Positions 35,364-46,550 of a DNA stretch of 64,000 nucleotides are shown here, in pieces (position 1 is the first letter of the stretch; the number at the start of each line of letters is the position of its first letter). This DNA is from Mytilus galloprovincialis (Eukaryota; Mollusca; Bivalvia; Mytilida; Mytilidae), in NCBI RefSeq assembly GCF_965363235.1, contig NC_134841.1:64067078-64131077 (forward strand), given 5' to 3'. Below the pieces are notes generated by a model that did no database searches, was not told where the DNA came from, and worked only from the letters and a program-made list of their open reading frames with translations. Both the position numbers and the translations under genes were made by a program.

Positions 35364-38300
35364 ATGTCAGGTCCAACAGTAGGAGGCAGAAAGGTTTTAA
35401 TTGGCTGCACAGGAAGTGTTGCTGCTATAAAAGTCCCTATCTTAGTCCAGGAACTTGTCAACATTGATGACCAGGTATCCCCACCCACTTATCAATGATT
35501 ATCTGATTATGTACACTAGTTACAGTACACACAAGCTTAAGCTTTAGTGTCATTCTTCTTTTGATATTCTTACTGCCATAATGGTGATCAGTGAATCAGA
35601 GGGTCCTGGCAGTTTTCGCTAATAAACTTGTCGGATTAAAGGGAGGGGGATAGAAGGGTTACGCCCCCTTTTAAGTTATTTTCATGAAATGTGTTTTGCC
35701 TTTTTATTTCATGTGTTTTTGTGTTTTGACGTTTTATTTCTCATTTGGTCATGTTTGGTTTGATGTGCGTGCTTCTTGTTTCCTGTCATGCCCGTTGTGT
35801 TCCATGTCGGTACACCTTATTTCTCACTTGTCCTGCATTTGATTAAAATAATTTTAGATTATGTAACAATTAAAATGGTTCACATAAAATTAATTGCTCT
35901 CTTTCATTAATAGCATATATATCAAAGTATACTTAAATATTTGTTTGATATCAGATGAAACTATTGCAGCTTCTTCATGTCCATTAATAATGACTGCATG
36001 ATCTCCAAGAACGGCTGTGTAATAATTTCTAGTACCCTTTTCCTTGATATTTATGATTTTATTTCTTGTGATTCTTTTTCCATGATTTTTATTTTCCGTG
36101 CAACATTTTTGTGATTTTTATTTCATGTGTTGCCATGTTCAAATCCCCCCTTTACCACCCTCTTTTAATTTTTAATGCCTCAAATCAGAATAATTGGTCA
36201 GGTTATAGTTTTATAACTTCTTTTGTTGCATGGTATCTGCACTATTATTTGTCTTTCAAAATACATTATTTTGGAAAATTTGTAATTAATAGACAACTTT
36301 CGAGTTCGATGCAATTCCGTCAAAAACTCTGGTTTTAGTGTACGTCATTTGTGCGTTTAGGGGCGTCGTCACTTCCATTCCAATGTTGAGCGAATGGTTG
36401 GAAAACTATAATTCTATATTGTACGAATTATTCGGCAAATTGAATTCTCAAAATTGACAATCAGCATTGCTGTCATTAGGGAATTGTCATTAAGTACCTA
36501 CAGAACAACCATTATGTCTAGTCTATCCTGCATAATGATGATCACTTAGACGCTTGATGAACGTAAAAAGTGCAGGGATACAGGCGACCCCCTCTATCTG
36601 GTAAATGATGTCATAAAGGCGCATATAATTGACGAGTTTTTTCCGGTGATGGATGAACTCAAAGTAGTCTATTCAAACACTGTTATTGGGCAGTTAGGAG
36701 TTATTGTCATGATAAGTGTTTGCTTTTTGTATTTCAATGCAGGGACAAATAATGGTCTCAGCTAGTTCATACTGAATGTTGAAAACACCAGATTATTTTT
36801 TTTGTGTACTGGTAAACCAAATGAGAGAACTTATCTCATTGGACAGAACAGAAGAGATGAGAAGTAGCCAATAAACTTCCCTGATTTTATTTTCAAAGAC
36901 CATTGATAACTTTTTTATTGTTGATTTCTCATACAACATCAATGATGTAGGCTTATGATATCATACTTTCTCTTTCTCTCGACTGAGAAGAAGTAAGCTG
37001 TTGCTAACATTGAAAATTTCTGTCTCGTGCATGTTGTATCTGTTGATATGACAATTTTTCACAAAATCTAAAAGAAAAATGATGGTTGATGAAGTTTATC
37101 ACATAATCATTAACTTTATGATAATTTAAAAAGAATTCTAAGTATATAATTTCATTTAAAATAGTATATGCAGTATGGAGTTTGCTCATTGTTGAAGACA
37201 GAACTACTGTAAACCAACTTATTTTCGTAAGCGATATTTCATGATTTCTTGCGAGTAAAAAAATAACGTGAATATAAATCATTGTGATTATGTAAAACTT
37301 GGATCTTTCCTTACTTAACTACATCAAACAAATTTCAAAATTTCAAAATTAAATCGCCTTGAAATTGGCTAGTAAGGGCTTTATAAACACGAAATAAAGT
37401 ATCCGCGAAAATTAAGTTGGTTTACAGTATGTCATTTGGTCTCTGATGGATAGTGGTCTCATTTGGTCTCTGATGGATAGTGGTACGTCTTATTGGTGAC
37501 CATACCATATCTCCTTATTTTATTTTTAGCCTTTACACAATTATGATCATGATAATAAGCTGAAGCTCTAAATGTCAAACAAAATTGGAGAATCAAAAAA
37601 AAAATATGCTCTTAAGCCACAAATTTCGACTTGTTGACATCACAAGTAAATAATTAAAGAATGCTTTGCCAACATTAATATCAGATTTATGAAAAAAACA
37701 TTTTTACGATTTATTGATAATTTTTCAGCTGGAAATAAAAGTTGTAGCAACAGAGAAAGCGTTAAACTTCTTTGACCACAAATCCTTGCAGATTCCTGTT
37801 TTAACAGAAGCAGATGAATGGAAGGTTTGTTTGTAACATGTATGATATTTAACAGAATTGAGATTATTGAACAAGAGAAACAACAAATAGAGAAAAATGA
37901 GCAAAATATATTAAGAAAAGAGAATAATGGGGTGCAACAGTAAACAGAGTAACTGTTGAAAATTAAAGAATCAGGTCATACAAAACTGATTATAGAAATG
38001 AACAATGTACAGAATAAAGAAATCATTTAAACACCAATTGAAAAAAATAAAAAAATAATATCTTTATTGTCCCATGATTAACATAATAATTACTTCGCAT
38101 GTATATTTCATTATAGTACGTTCTTTTGATTGGCTAACAGCAATCGTGGGTCATTCTGAAATTAACTTTCATTTCAAAAATGAAATGTAACATTCATGAT
38201 GACAAGAGTTTCCACAACAAAGTGCACAGGTTAATAAAAGAAAAACTTGATAGAAATTGTGTTCTCATGATCCTATCAAAAACTGTAATTATAAGTATTG

Positions 38301-41300
38301 CTTCTGGTCCGAGACCTGCATAGTTATCTCTCAGTGCATTTCTTTTAGACAATTAATGAAAGTTAAAAAAAAACCACCTGCGCTTTGTCAGCAATATTTT
38401 TTCAGTGTGTTTTACTACTTTTGGGACAAATTATATCAAAATTATACAAAACTTCATCTGCTCTAACTCAAAATATGGACAATTTTATGTTAAGAGGGTC
38501 TTGAAATCTTTTGACATCTTCCGAAGTGCTAATTTTTAACCTTTTTCAGCTGGACCAAATCACACTTTCCTTTAAAATTCATGACCCAAATATTTTTACA
38601 GTGTACTTTCAACGTGTTGTTTTCAATTTTTTACATCACTGGAGCAATACCTCTGCTGGTGAACTATCAGTCCCCAAGGTTATCATCAGCTCAATAGTCA
38701 GTACTTCGGTACTGACATGATTTAACAAACTTTTCTAAAATTGTTCGTCTATGAATTTTGAAATTATTAAGAAACTAAGGTTTCAACTCCCTCAGGTAAA
38801 GTTGACTTTGAATTTGGCTATTTATTTTAGGTATTTTTGTTATATCTTCAACGGTTTCGGTACTTATACATCTTCAGATTTCAAATGTTTGGCTTTCAGC
38901 GTTCCTGATGAAGGTTAATCCAGATAAACGCTTCGGACACATGAAATTATTAAACGTGTTGTATTCAATTTTTCACCCCCCTTCTTGCCATTTGAGGCAT
39001 AAAACATGGAGAAATAAATTTGGTAGGGGTATAAAAAAAATTGGCAAGTAACACACTGTCCACTAATCAAATAATCAAAGGAGGATAACTGTGGTCTCAA
39101 ACCTTCTTTTAGTAATTTTATAGGGTTGTAAAAGTATTGACCTTGGACACATTTTGTATATTCAAGTTTATGATAGATAATTTTTTTTACAGGACTGGAA
39201 GACTGTTAGTGATCCTATATTACATATAGAGCTGAGAAGATGGGCCGATCTGATGGTTATAGCTCCACTCGATGCTAACACATTAGCAAAACTTACACAT
39301 GGAATCTGTGATAATTTATTAGTAAGTGCTACATGTAAAGTAAACTTATTATTTTTCTTTCAGAATCGAAATGAGACCAATGAAGGAAAATTGGATTCCC
39401 TTGCTTTTCTGGGTTTTTCGTTTTAGTGTAGTGGGTTATTGTAATGATTTTACTAGAATTTAAACTTCTATTTTGAAAAATGTAATGTACCCTTGTATGA
39501 TGCTTAATCATCATTATCTAAAGTATGTTTTTAGTATAAGTATTCAATATAACAGTAAAGAAATTAAAACATCATATATCAATAATCCATGCTTATGTTT
39601 ATCTATTCGAGTTCTAAACTCTTCGGTTCAGCGCCAATAATTTTTGGAAATTGAAAGATTTTTATAAGAGGGAAAAGTTTTTAAAATGGTTGTAGGTAAA
39701 CTAGCTCAGTTTAACACAATTATATTTTTCAGCTTTAATACAAAAAATAAAATAAAATTGTATTTCAATATTTATCAAGAAAACATAAGCAGTCATGTGT
39801 TCCTTTAAAATCTGTTAAACTTAAAATTGTTTTTGGTATGGCCCATGATTAAAAACCTTTCTTCTTATTTTCTAGACATGTGTAATAAGAGCTTGGGATT
39901 TAAAGAGACCGTTATTATTTGCTCCTGCCATGAACACACACATGTGGAATCATCCATTAACAAGTCAACAGATAGATAAATTAAAAAGTTTTGGATACAA
40001 AGAAATTCCTTGTATCAGGAAGAAATTAGCTTGTGGAGATGACGGTAAGACATTTATCATACAGTGAAACCTGTTTTAAACGATCCTCTTCTGAACTTAA
40101 GATTTTGTTTGGTTTTGACAGATGTTCAGTTTTATCAGGTTCACAAAGCACATAATTTGATATGACGGTGCTTACAAACTTGTTTAGTTTATACAAGGAT
40201 TTGGTTTAGTCAGGTTTCACTGTAGCTCTTCTTTCCCTGGTTGTCCTTGATGAAAATCTGCTGGTCCTCATGATTGTAACTATTTCTATTGCAAAATTAA
40301 AAAAAAAATTGTTGGTCCTTTGCAAAGTTTATGGTGGGCAGGACCTAAAGACAAGATCTTTCCAAGATCTCTGCATAAATTGTACCATTCTGTATACAAA
40401 ACTGTTTTGATATGATAATTTGAATGATTTTTGTTTTGTAATTTTTGTGTGAAAATGTATAGTACCATTATTATCAGATAATGTAGACTTTCATTATTAT
40501 ATCCCATGCAACAAAGTTGCAGAGGGTATAATGTTTTTAACTGTCATCTGTCCGTCCATCAGTCTGTCAGTCTTGTTCTTGTCATCTCAACTCCTCTGAA
40601 ACCACACAACAGAATTTCATGAAACCTTTTTTAGATAATAAGAACATACTATGTAGATGTGCATATAGACAGGAATTATGATTCAATATTTTTCTAGGAG
40701 TTATGCCCCTTTGAACTTATTTGCCCCAATATACTACTGCAACTCCTCTGAAACAAAACAACATATTTTCATGAAACTTTGTAGATAATAAGGACATACT
40801 ATTTTTATCCCACTCAACTTTGTTGTGTAGGGTATTATGTTTTTGACATGTCCGTCAGTTCTCAGTTTTCTCAGGAACTATAATGCCAGGATTTCTCAAA
40901 TTTGGATTTAGGGTTTGTATAAGTCAGCTATACTGTGTGATGCATTTTCAGATTCATCACTCGACAAATTCCTGTTTACCGAACACTTGTATCATTTTAC
41001 ACATGATGGCCAAGTTGAAAAATTTCGTCACATTTTTGTCAGGAACTACAATACAAGGATTTCTGAAATTTGGTTTCAGGGTTTATATAAGTCAGCTATA
41101 TATGTGATGCGTTTTCAGATTCATCCCTCAACAACTTCCTGTTTACCGAACATTTATATTATTTTACACATGATGGCCAAGTTGAAAATTTTCGTCACAT
41201 TTTTCTCAGGAACTTCAATGCCAGGATTTCTGAAATTTAGTTTAAGGGTTAATATATGTCAGCTTTATGGTGTGATTTGATTTTAGTTTCATCACTTGAC

Positions 41301-42906
41301 ATCTTCCTGTTTACTGTATACTTTATACATTACATTATCCACTTGGGGAAGCTGTATCATCAGTGAACAGTAGCTCACAGTTTCACTTGTTTTTCTTAGT
41401 TAATTTCTTTGTCCAGCACGCTCACTAAGGTTCTTTAATTAAAGAAAAATAATTGAATACGATCAATATGCCATGATTTAGGATTTGTTTCATTGAAATT
41501 GTAAATGTTTAAATTTCAATCATCAGAATCAAAATAAAATGTATAAAAGGGAATACATAGTAACATGTACAATCTTATATGATTTGAAAACTATGTTTCA
41601 TCAAGTTCAATGAGAATCAGCGATTGGTCAAGAGATGATGAGATATCAGGTACTTTCCAAATACATGAAATAAGACTCATGATTTTTTCTGACTTATTTT
41701 ACTTATATATATACTGAGCCAAAAAAGTTTAGCAACAAAAACATGAAATGTTATTTTATTACAAAATTGTAACAACATATGATTTTAATAATAAAAAAAT
41801 AAAATTATGACATGTCAGAAGCAACATGAATATTTATCACTCACATTCATTAGAATTTTCTTGGTATGGAGCTCGGGAGGGTCAAAATGCGAAAATGAGT
41901 ATAGTGTTATTCATAATCAATTTCTTGGCCATGCCCTAAGTGCATCAATGAAGGATTGGCAGGCACACCAGCAGCTGCTCGTAATCAATGCACTACTCTT
42001 ATGGCCAGAAAAAACTTGTCACATGTTGACGTAAAGCGAAAGTAGCTCTTCTCCTTTGACGATAGTTTTTTTTGGTTTACGACATATTGACCTATCCTGT
42101 GCCGTTGCAATTTGTCGATATCTGTTTGTTAGTCTCTAAACTGTTAACTTATGCACATTAAATCGATCCACAACATCAGAAACACTCATTCTGGCATCAA
42201 CCATTCCAAGAAACCTCTGACGGTCGTTTTCGGGGAGGCCTGGTTGACGCCCCATGCAATGTTTTCAAACGTTTATGTGTTTTTCTTACCAATGGTGTAT
42301 TTCTGAACATAAGTGAAAAAAAATTTTGAATTTTGTTTTAAAAATTCAGGTACAGAAGGTAAAACATCAATTACACGTGCAAAGCTGAAATAGCGCGAAA
42401 TCAATCATCCAGAAAAAAAGTAAGACTGTTTAAAATTACAGGTAAAACTAAGGATTATATCAATGAAGTTCAAAAAATAATTGAGAAACAACCAAAAAAA
42501 AATTGAAAAAAAATGTTGCTAAACTTTTTTGGCTCAGTATATATAATATTTTGAACCATTTAAGCAAAATAAATCAGAACATATCAACAGCTGCACTTAC
42601 TTTTGAAAGATGAAACATTTGGAGACTAACCAAAGTTTAAAATACATATCATGTTGTTAAGTTTTAGTTCTATGTCAAACATTAGATTAAAAAAAAAGGA
42701 TGAGAAATTTGTCTAAAATTATTTTATCAAATACATTTATTTAATAATATTAGTTTTGACTGGGACTGTTAGTATAATAGTCCAAATTTTTTGACCCATC
42801 TGAATTGTTGATTATTACTCTTTCAGGTTTTGGTGCAATGGCTGAAGTTTCAACAATAGTGACAAAAATAATGGATATAGTACATTCGACAGTCCCATTA
42901 ACATAG
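35364..42906 (+). CDS. PPCDC: Phosphopantothenoylcysteine decarboxylase, complete, 5 exons, 194 aa
   Basis: FMN enzyme that decarboxylates 4'-phosphopantothenoylcysteine to 4'-phosphopantetheine, the third step of CoA synthesis from pantothenate. Exons: 35364-35474, 37729-37824, 39193-39321, 39876-40044, 42827-42906 (585 bases in frame, stop TAG). Visible motifs: flavin-binding GCTGSVAA at residues 14-21; HIELRRWAD with the expected catalytic His80; APLDANTLAK at 93-102; APAMNTHMW at 128-136 with Asn132; ACGDDGFGAMAE at 164-175 with Cys165, the flexible-flap cysteine of the AtHAL3a/PPCDC family. Length is close to human PPCDC (204 aa). The start is supported by an in-frame TGA 12 bases upstream of the ATG. 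A possible splice acceptor (tctctctag) ends at 35294, so a non-coding first exon may lie upstream. Introns 2, 3 and 4 carry repeats. Confidence 0.96.
35475..37166. other. PPCDC intron 1, left part: no gene seen
   Basis: AT-rich intron with low-complexity TTTTATTTC/ATTTCATGTG text near 35690-36130; no exon or paired repeat recognised. Confidence 0.45.
37167..37530 (+). repeat. SINE-like family A copy split by a MITE
   Basis: Family text GTATGGAGTTTGCTCATTGT precedes, and GTCATTTGGTCTCTGATGGA follows, the MITE at 37207-37427. The GGTCTCTGATGGATAGTGGT segment is also duplicated in tandem. Confidence 0.75.
37207..37427. mobile_element. TA-flanked MITE with CTGTAAACCAACTTA ends
   Basis: The ends CTGTAAACCAACTTATTTTC and GAAAATTAAGTTGGTTTACAG are inverted and flanked by TA (37205-37206, 37428-37429). 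221 bases, Tc1/mariner style. Confidence 0.88.
37825..38600. other. PPCDC intron 2, left part: no gene seen
   Basis: AT-rich intronic DNA; ORFs here are chance frames. Confidence 0.4.
38611..38972. repeat. Repeat unit bounded by short direct repeats (about 341 bases)
   Basis: AACGTGTTGTTTTCAATTTT at 38611 recurs as AACGTGTTGTATTCAATTTT at 38952. Between them lie TCAGTACTTCGGTACTGA (a near-palindrome) and CAACGGTTTCGGTACTTATA. This suggests one unit of a tandem repeat or an element with direct ends. Confidence 0.55.
40062..40222. mobile_element. TA-flanked MITE, CAGTGAAACCT ends, copy 2
   Basis: The ends CAGTGAAACCTGTTTTAAAC and TTTAGTCAGGTTTCACTG are inverted and flanked by TA. 161 bases, in PPCDC intron 4, and the same family as 29023-29198. 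Confidence 0.85.
40500..41445. repeat. Two relatives of the 169-base array element, adjoining
   Basis: Unit type 1 (40503-40805) has the head CAACAAAGTTGCAGAGGGTA and GAGTTATGCCCCTTTGAAC. Type 2 (40808-41445) has CTCAACTTTGTTGTGTAGGG and three units of about 150 bases containing GCCAGGATTTCT(C/G)AAATT and CTTCCTGTTTACCGAACA, with the shared tail GCTCACTAAGGTTCTTTAATT. ORFs of 74 and 121 codons inside are by-products. Confidence 0.8.
41714..42537 (-). mobile_element. Tc1-like element with perfect inverted ends, TA duplication
   Basis: The ends CTGAGCCAAAAAAGTTTAGC and GCTAAACTTTTTTGGCTCAG are perfect inverted repeats with TA outside. About 824 bases, so internally deleted relative to a full Tc1 element. 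It contains the broken transposase below. Confidence 0.9.
42040..42255 (-). pseudogene. Tc1-type transposase N-terminus (helix-turn-helix), broken
   Basis: From the ATG at 42255 the minus strand reads MGRQPGLPENDRQRFLGMVD, then a paired-like helix-turn-helix with VSDVVDRFNVHKLTV, a stop codon, and RLTNRYRQIATAQDRS. This matches the start of Tc1-family transposases. The catalytic DDE domain is missing or too decayed to read, so the copy is inactive. Confidence 0.8.
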
Positions 42907-43017
42907 TCCTACCTCCTTATTTGAAAACTATGATGTCTCTAGTCCTGCTTTTACATTCTGTTTTATTGATCATTCATGTCTCTGCATTTATGTAAATATT
43001 TTCTTAACTTAAATTGA

Positions 43018-43023
43018 AATAAA
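43018..43023 (+). terminator. Polyadenylation signal of PPCDC
   Basis: AATAAA lies 112 bases after the PPCDC stop codon, giving a short 3' UTR. Confidence 0.6.
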
Positions 43024-43504
43024 ATTTCATGTAATACAGTTTGAGTGATTTTTGTTGAACCTCGATGAAGTTGGAAAAGCCACACTTAGGAATGTGGTGG
43101 TGGCGTCAACAATGTATTAGTTTGCGGTTACATAAGCTTTAGATGAACTGCTTGTGTTAGATCTATGATTTTGGTGCAGATGTACAAGAACTAGTACGTC
43201 TCTAATTCATGTTCTATTACATTATATAAGTATTACATGTATCTATATTTAGTATGATTTTGTATTTCATAATGATTACTTGACATGCATTTAGTTCAAT
43301 AGAAGATGCTAGTGAATGCATTTAATGTAGTGAACTTTTCATCAGATTTGTTTCATTTTTATCATTTGTTGTTAAAAAAAACCTTTGATACACAATATCT
43401 TGGAGAAATATTTAGGAGGGCAACGCATGACTGAAAAATATATATGTATGGAAAAGTTTATCTAATTTATCTTAAATTATGGAGTTACTTCCCTTGTCAC
43501 AATC
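43024..43504. other. Spacer between PPCDC and the transposase/endonuclease element
   Basis: No gene or repeat recognised. Confidence 0.4.
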
Positions 43505-44044
43505 TAGGTGTAACACCACTAATTCGGGCCCGGCCAGAAAGCACATACCAGAAAGTAGTACATATTTAACACAAAATAGTTCCTACGCATGGACATAACT
43601 TTCAAAATATTTAGAATATTTTATTAATTTTGGTATCAAATGAAAGCTGCATGACTGGTGATCATTGTAGAACAATTTTTGACTGATAAATTTGAATAAT
43701 AAAAAAATGGCATGAAATTTAAAAAGGAGGGTACATTTTGCCTTTTTGTCAGATCGGAAGTACCTGTTTTGGTACATCCGAAGTTCAGGGAACCAGTTCT
43801 TTCTTATATGCCATGTAAGGTATGCTGATTTTTTCAGTACAGGACACCAGAAGGTGTTGCTTTGACATGCAATGATTGTCACTTTATTTGAACTTAAGAT
43901 AAAAGAGCTGTGACCACTCGAAATTGAGGAATTTAACATAGAAAGCAATGGGGCCATTAATTAGTGGTGTACTTCCTATTACAGGAATCTGCACGTGCAC
44001 CCTTGACATTGAGGTAAAAAATTTGAATGTTTTGATGAAAATTT

Positions 44045-44437
44045 TTGAATGATTTATTAAAAATGAATATTGAGGAGTGGAAAATCAAGCAAAAGGACAG
44101 AATTTTAAATAATATGACTGTCCAGGGTCCACACAACTGTTGGATATGTGATCTTGGAGGGAGGGGGCAAAAATATTCCACCCTGTGTGTTAAAAGGCCA
44201 TGGGAGATGAAGAAAAAAACTGTGCTTAGCCATAGATATGCCTACATGATATTTTATGATAATTTTGAACTTTCAGAAAGTTTACAGGTGTCACATTTGT
44301 GTCACCAGAACCATTGTGTGAACCCTGAGCACCTATCATTAGAACCAAACCATGTCAACATGGACCGACAAATTTGTCGTGGAATTTATCCACCTCGGTG
44401 TAAAAAACATGAACCGCACAGAGACTGCATATTATAA
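44045..44437 (+). CDS. I-PpoI-like His-Me finger (HNH) endonuclease, 130 aa
   Basis: The core SHLCHQNHCVNPEHLSLE (83-100) matches the zinc-binding loop of I-PpoI-type homing endonucleases (zf-His_Me family). By alignment to that family, His84 is the general base, Asn105 the metal ligand, Cys32 or Cys35/Cys86/Cys91/His96 the first zinc site, and Cys111/Cys119/His122/Cys128 the second. All are present, so the protein looks catalytically intact. There are two possible starts, Met1 and Met7. It lies within a repeat-bounded cassette, convergent with the transposase-like gene whose stop is 113 bases away. No intron or rDNA context is visible, so it is not a classic intron-homing gene; a role in mobility of the element is inferred. 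It could instead be a domesticated nuclease. Confidence 0.78.
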   Translation: MNDLLKMNIEEWKIKQKDRILNNMTVQGPHNCWICDLGGRGQKYSTLCVKRPWEMKKKTVLSHRYAYMIFYDNFELSESLQVSHLCHQNHCVNPEHLSLEPNHVNMDRQICRGIYPPRCKKHEPHRDCIL

Positions 44438-44505
44438 AATCTGAAAAAGGTACAAATAAAAGTAATTAACAATCCATATACACAAAATATCCAATATTTA
44501 CAAAA

Positions 44506-44533
44506 ACAAACAAACAAACAAACAAACAAACAG
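44506..44533 (+). repeat. (AAAC)n microsatellite between the two convergent element genes
   Basis: About seven copies of the tetranucleotide lie just after the endonuclease stop and just before the transposase stop. Confidence 0.9.
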
Positions 44534-44549
44534 AGCATGCAAGCTGAAA

Positions 44550-46550
44550 TTAATGAATTTTTGGGTGTCGCTTTGGATGTGATTGATATGCATGGTCATT
44601 GGTCACAACATTTCTATTCACACAATTTTTATCATAGTGTGGATCTGCAATGCCTTTGGAATAAAAAGCAGGCTGCGAATAATGTATCAATGCATGAAGA
44701 CGATACCTTCTGTTGCGACTTTTTGCACGTTGCAATTTTGCGACATGACTACGTTTATGTTTGTATATGTACAATTGACGCCTATCCCTTTGTTTCAGTT
44801 TCCTGATAACTTTTGGTGCTGTTATTTTAACACCAAGCTGTTCAGTGAGCAGGAGAGCAGAATTAGCAAACCTATGATTTATCATGTGAACAGCAGCATG
44901 TGCACGACCTGGGAAGTTACGCGGGAAGCTTACATTCTTCGGGTTACAACGACTCAGCGCACGATTGAAAGCTTCACTTTTCTGTGTCGAGGTAAGAAAC
45001 CGTACTAGATTTAAACTATTGGGACCAAGTAAAATTCCTATGCAGTTTTCAAGTTTAACTTCATCATCACATGTCATTCTACATGTGCTACCATTTGGAA
45101 TAAAATTCTTTATCCAATGATTTGAAGGCAAACCAGCACACACATAAGAGTTAACCTTACAAGAGGATCCACAATAACCTTTGTAACACATTACTATAGT
45201 CTTAATTACTTCAGGCATGTGCTGTTTAACTGTATACAGTTCACCCTGGTGCACATTAAAGCTTTGATTCAACTCTGCAACACACCTTGCTTTAATATCA
45301 AGTGCAAATCTATTCTTTTGATTAAGCTTATTTGTACCAGCAAATAGACTGGGACTAAATGTGCACCTTGTAATAGCCCGTTTCATACTTGCTGATAAAT
45401 GTCGAACATCACGAAGTGCCTCAACATTGGTACCGTGTACCTGTTTTACACCTTGAAATGCTCTACTATCCCCATCAGTTGTTATGTGGGAAATTTTCAA
45501 GTAATCACTGACCTCAGTTGCACACCAGCTGCTGTATGCTCCCTCATTACCAATGGAGGCATCTTCAGCAATATTTGCTGTACACACACCTTCATGATTA
45601 GGACAGACAATTTTAAAACCCTTCCCTTTTAATCTAGCAGCTACACTACAGAGTTTATTACCAGTAAACAATGAGACAATTTGTTTGGCCGAAGTATTGT
45701 TTTCGGACATTGTGCAAACCACCTGGGTACCAGCTTGAAACGGTGTAGTGCCACTATTTATAAGAGGGTTGTTATATCGACAATCGGATTCAACTCTAAC
45801 AAGTTTTTCATCGGATAGCCCACATATTCTATTTTCTTCAACCAATTTCTTTCTTATGTCTTGCATACTTTTTTTGTTTAATTCCTCAACCTGTTTTGCA
45901 ACTTTATTAGCAGTCTTTTGCATGCCAGATGAGGAAGGTGGGACAATGTTAGAAATCATAAGAATATCTCTTAAATTCTTGTTTGATATCGGAGAAGTTA
46001 TCAGACCACACTGGATCTGTACATTAAGCTTTGCAGCCTTCGGACCTCTTTTGTTTGATTCAACAGTATCATACAATCTGTAATAATTGCTTACAAAATT
46101 ACATTTTGGACATTTTAGTCTCTCACGCCATACACAACCCCACTGTTTTGAATTTTCCGTATCAAATCTTAAATGACCATCACAATCTGACTTATCATGT
46201 TTTCTAATTTCAGTGGTAAAAAGTTTTTCTACAAGCTGAGGATTGAACACTTTATTTGGACCAGCATCAATACAGTTATTAGCAGCCTGAAGGTATTTGT
46301 CAACTACATCAGGAATTTTGGGCTTTGGTCGAAGGAGGATATGTCCGACAGGAGTTCCATCAACATTATCAATCTTCATGACACCATTGTGACTTTGTAT
46401 TACCCTTTGGTCAAAAACACTTTGAGAAAGCCGACACAAGTGATTTTTCTTGGATATTGTGATAAATTCAAATTTTTTACCTCTATTCCAAGGGACATTA
46501 CCCTTTTTAAAACCATGAGTTTTTGCAAACTTACTTGTTTTTCTAGTCAT
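44550..46550 (-). CDS. Mutator-type DDE transposase-like protein, 666 aa, intact ORF
   Basis: Uninterrupted single ORF. The N-terminus has GFKKGNVPWNRGKK (13-26), like short DNA-binding repeats of the NUMOD3 type. A CxxC knuckle (Cys147/150) follows. Candidate catalytic acids are Asp256 (ESDCR), Asp359 or Asp361 in TTDGDS, and Glu526 in TQKSEAFN, the order seen in Mutator-like transposase domain proteins of invertebrates. Cysteine clusters at 455-494 may bind zinc within an insertion, and 581-622 is very basic. The ATG is followed directly by the conserved-looking N-terminal block. It is convergent with the His-Me endonuclease gene. Family assignment rests on motif spacing and is fairly sure; activity is unknown. 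An alternative is a host gene derived from such a transposase. Confidence 0.75.
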   Translation of the reverse strand: MTRKTSKFAKTHGFKKGNVPWNRGKKFEFITISKKNHLCRLSQSVFDQRVIQSHNGVMKIDNVDGTPVGHILLRPKPKIPDVVDKYLQAANNCIDAGPNKVFNPQLVEKLFTTEIRKHDKSDCDGHLRFDTENSKQWGCVWRERLKCPKCNFVSNYYRLYDTVESNKRGPKAAKLNVQIQCGLITSPISNKNLRDILMISNIVPPSSSGMQKTANKVAKQVEELNKKSMQDIRKKLVEENRICGLSDEKLVRVESDCRYNNPLINSGTTPFQAGTQVVCTMSENNTSAKQIVSLFTGNKLCSVAARLKGKGFKIVCPNHEGVCTANIAEDASIGNEGAYSSWCATEVSDYLKISHITTDGDSRAFQGVKQVHGTNVEALRDVRHLSASMKRAITRCTFSPSLFAGTNKLNQKNRFALDIKARCVAELNQSFNVHQGELYTVKQHMPEVIKTIVMCYKGYCGSSCKVNSYVCAGLPSNHWIKNFIPNGSTCRMTCDDEVKLENCIGILLGPNSLNLVRFLTSTQKSEAFNRALSRCNPKNVSFPRNFPGRAHAAVHMINHRFANSALLLTEQLGVKITAPKVIRKLKQRDRRQLYIYKHKRSHVAKLQRAKSRNRRYRLHALIHYSQPAFYSKGIADPHYDKNCVNRNVVTNDHAYQSHPKRHPKIH

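Noticed and set aside
35291..35488. 65-codon minus-strand ORF
   Set aside because: Antisense of PPCDC exon 1, which reads correctly on the plus strand.
40915..41280. 121-codon ORF
   Set aside because: Generated by about 150-base tandem units; the repeated peptide mirrors the DNA repeat and has no domain.
41807..42034. 75-codon plus-strand ORF
   Set aside because: It lies on the wrong strand of the degraded Tc1 element.
43583..43957. 124-codon minus-strand ORF between the repeat borders
   Set aside because: Low-complexity, hydrophobic/aromatic composition, no recognisable motif, and it starts inside a border repeat; more likely MITE sequence than a gene.
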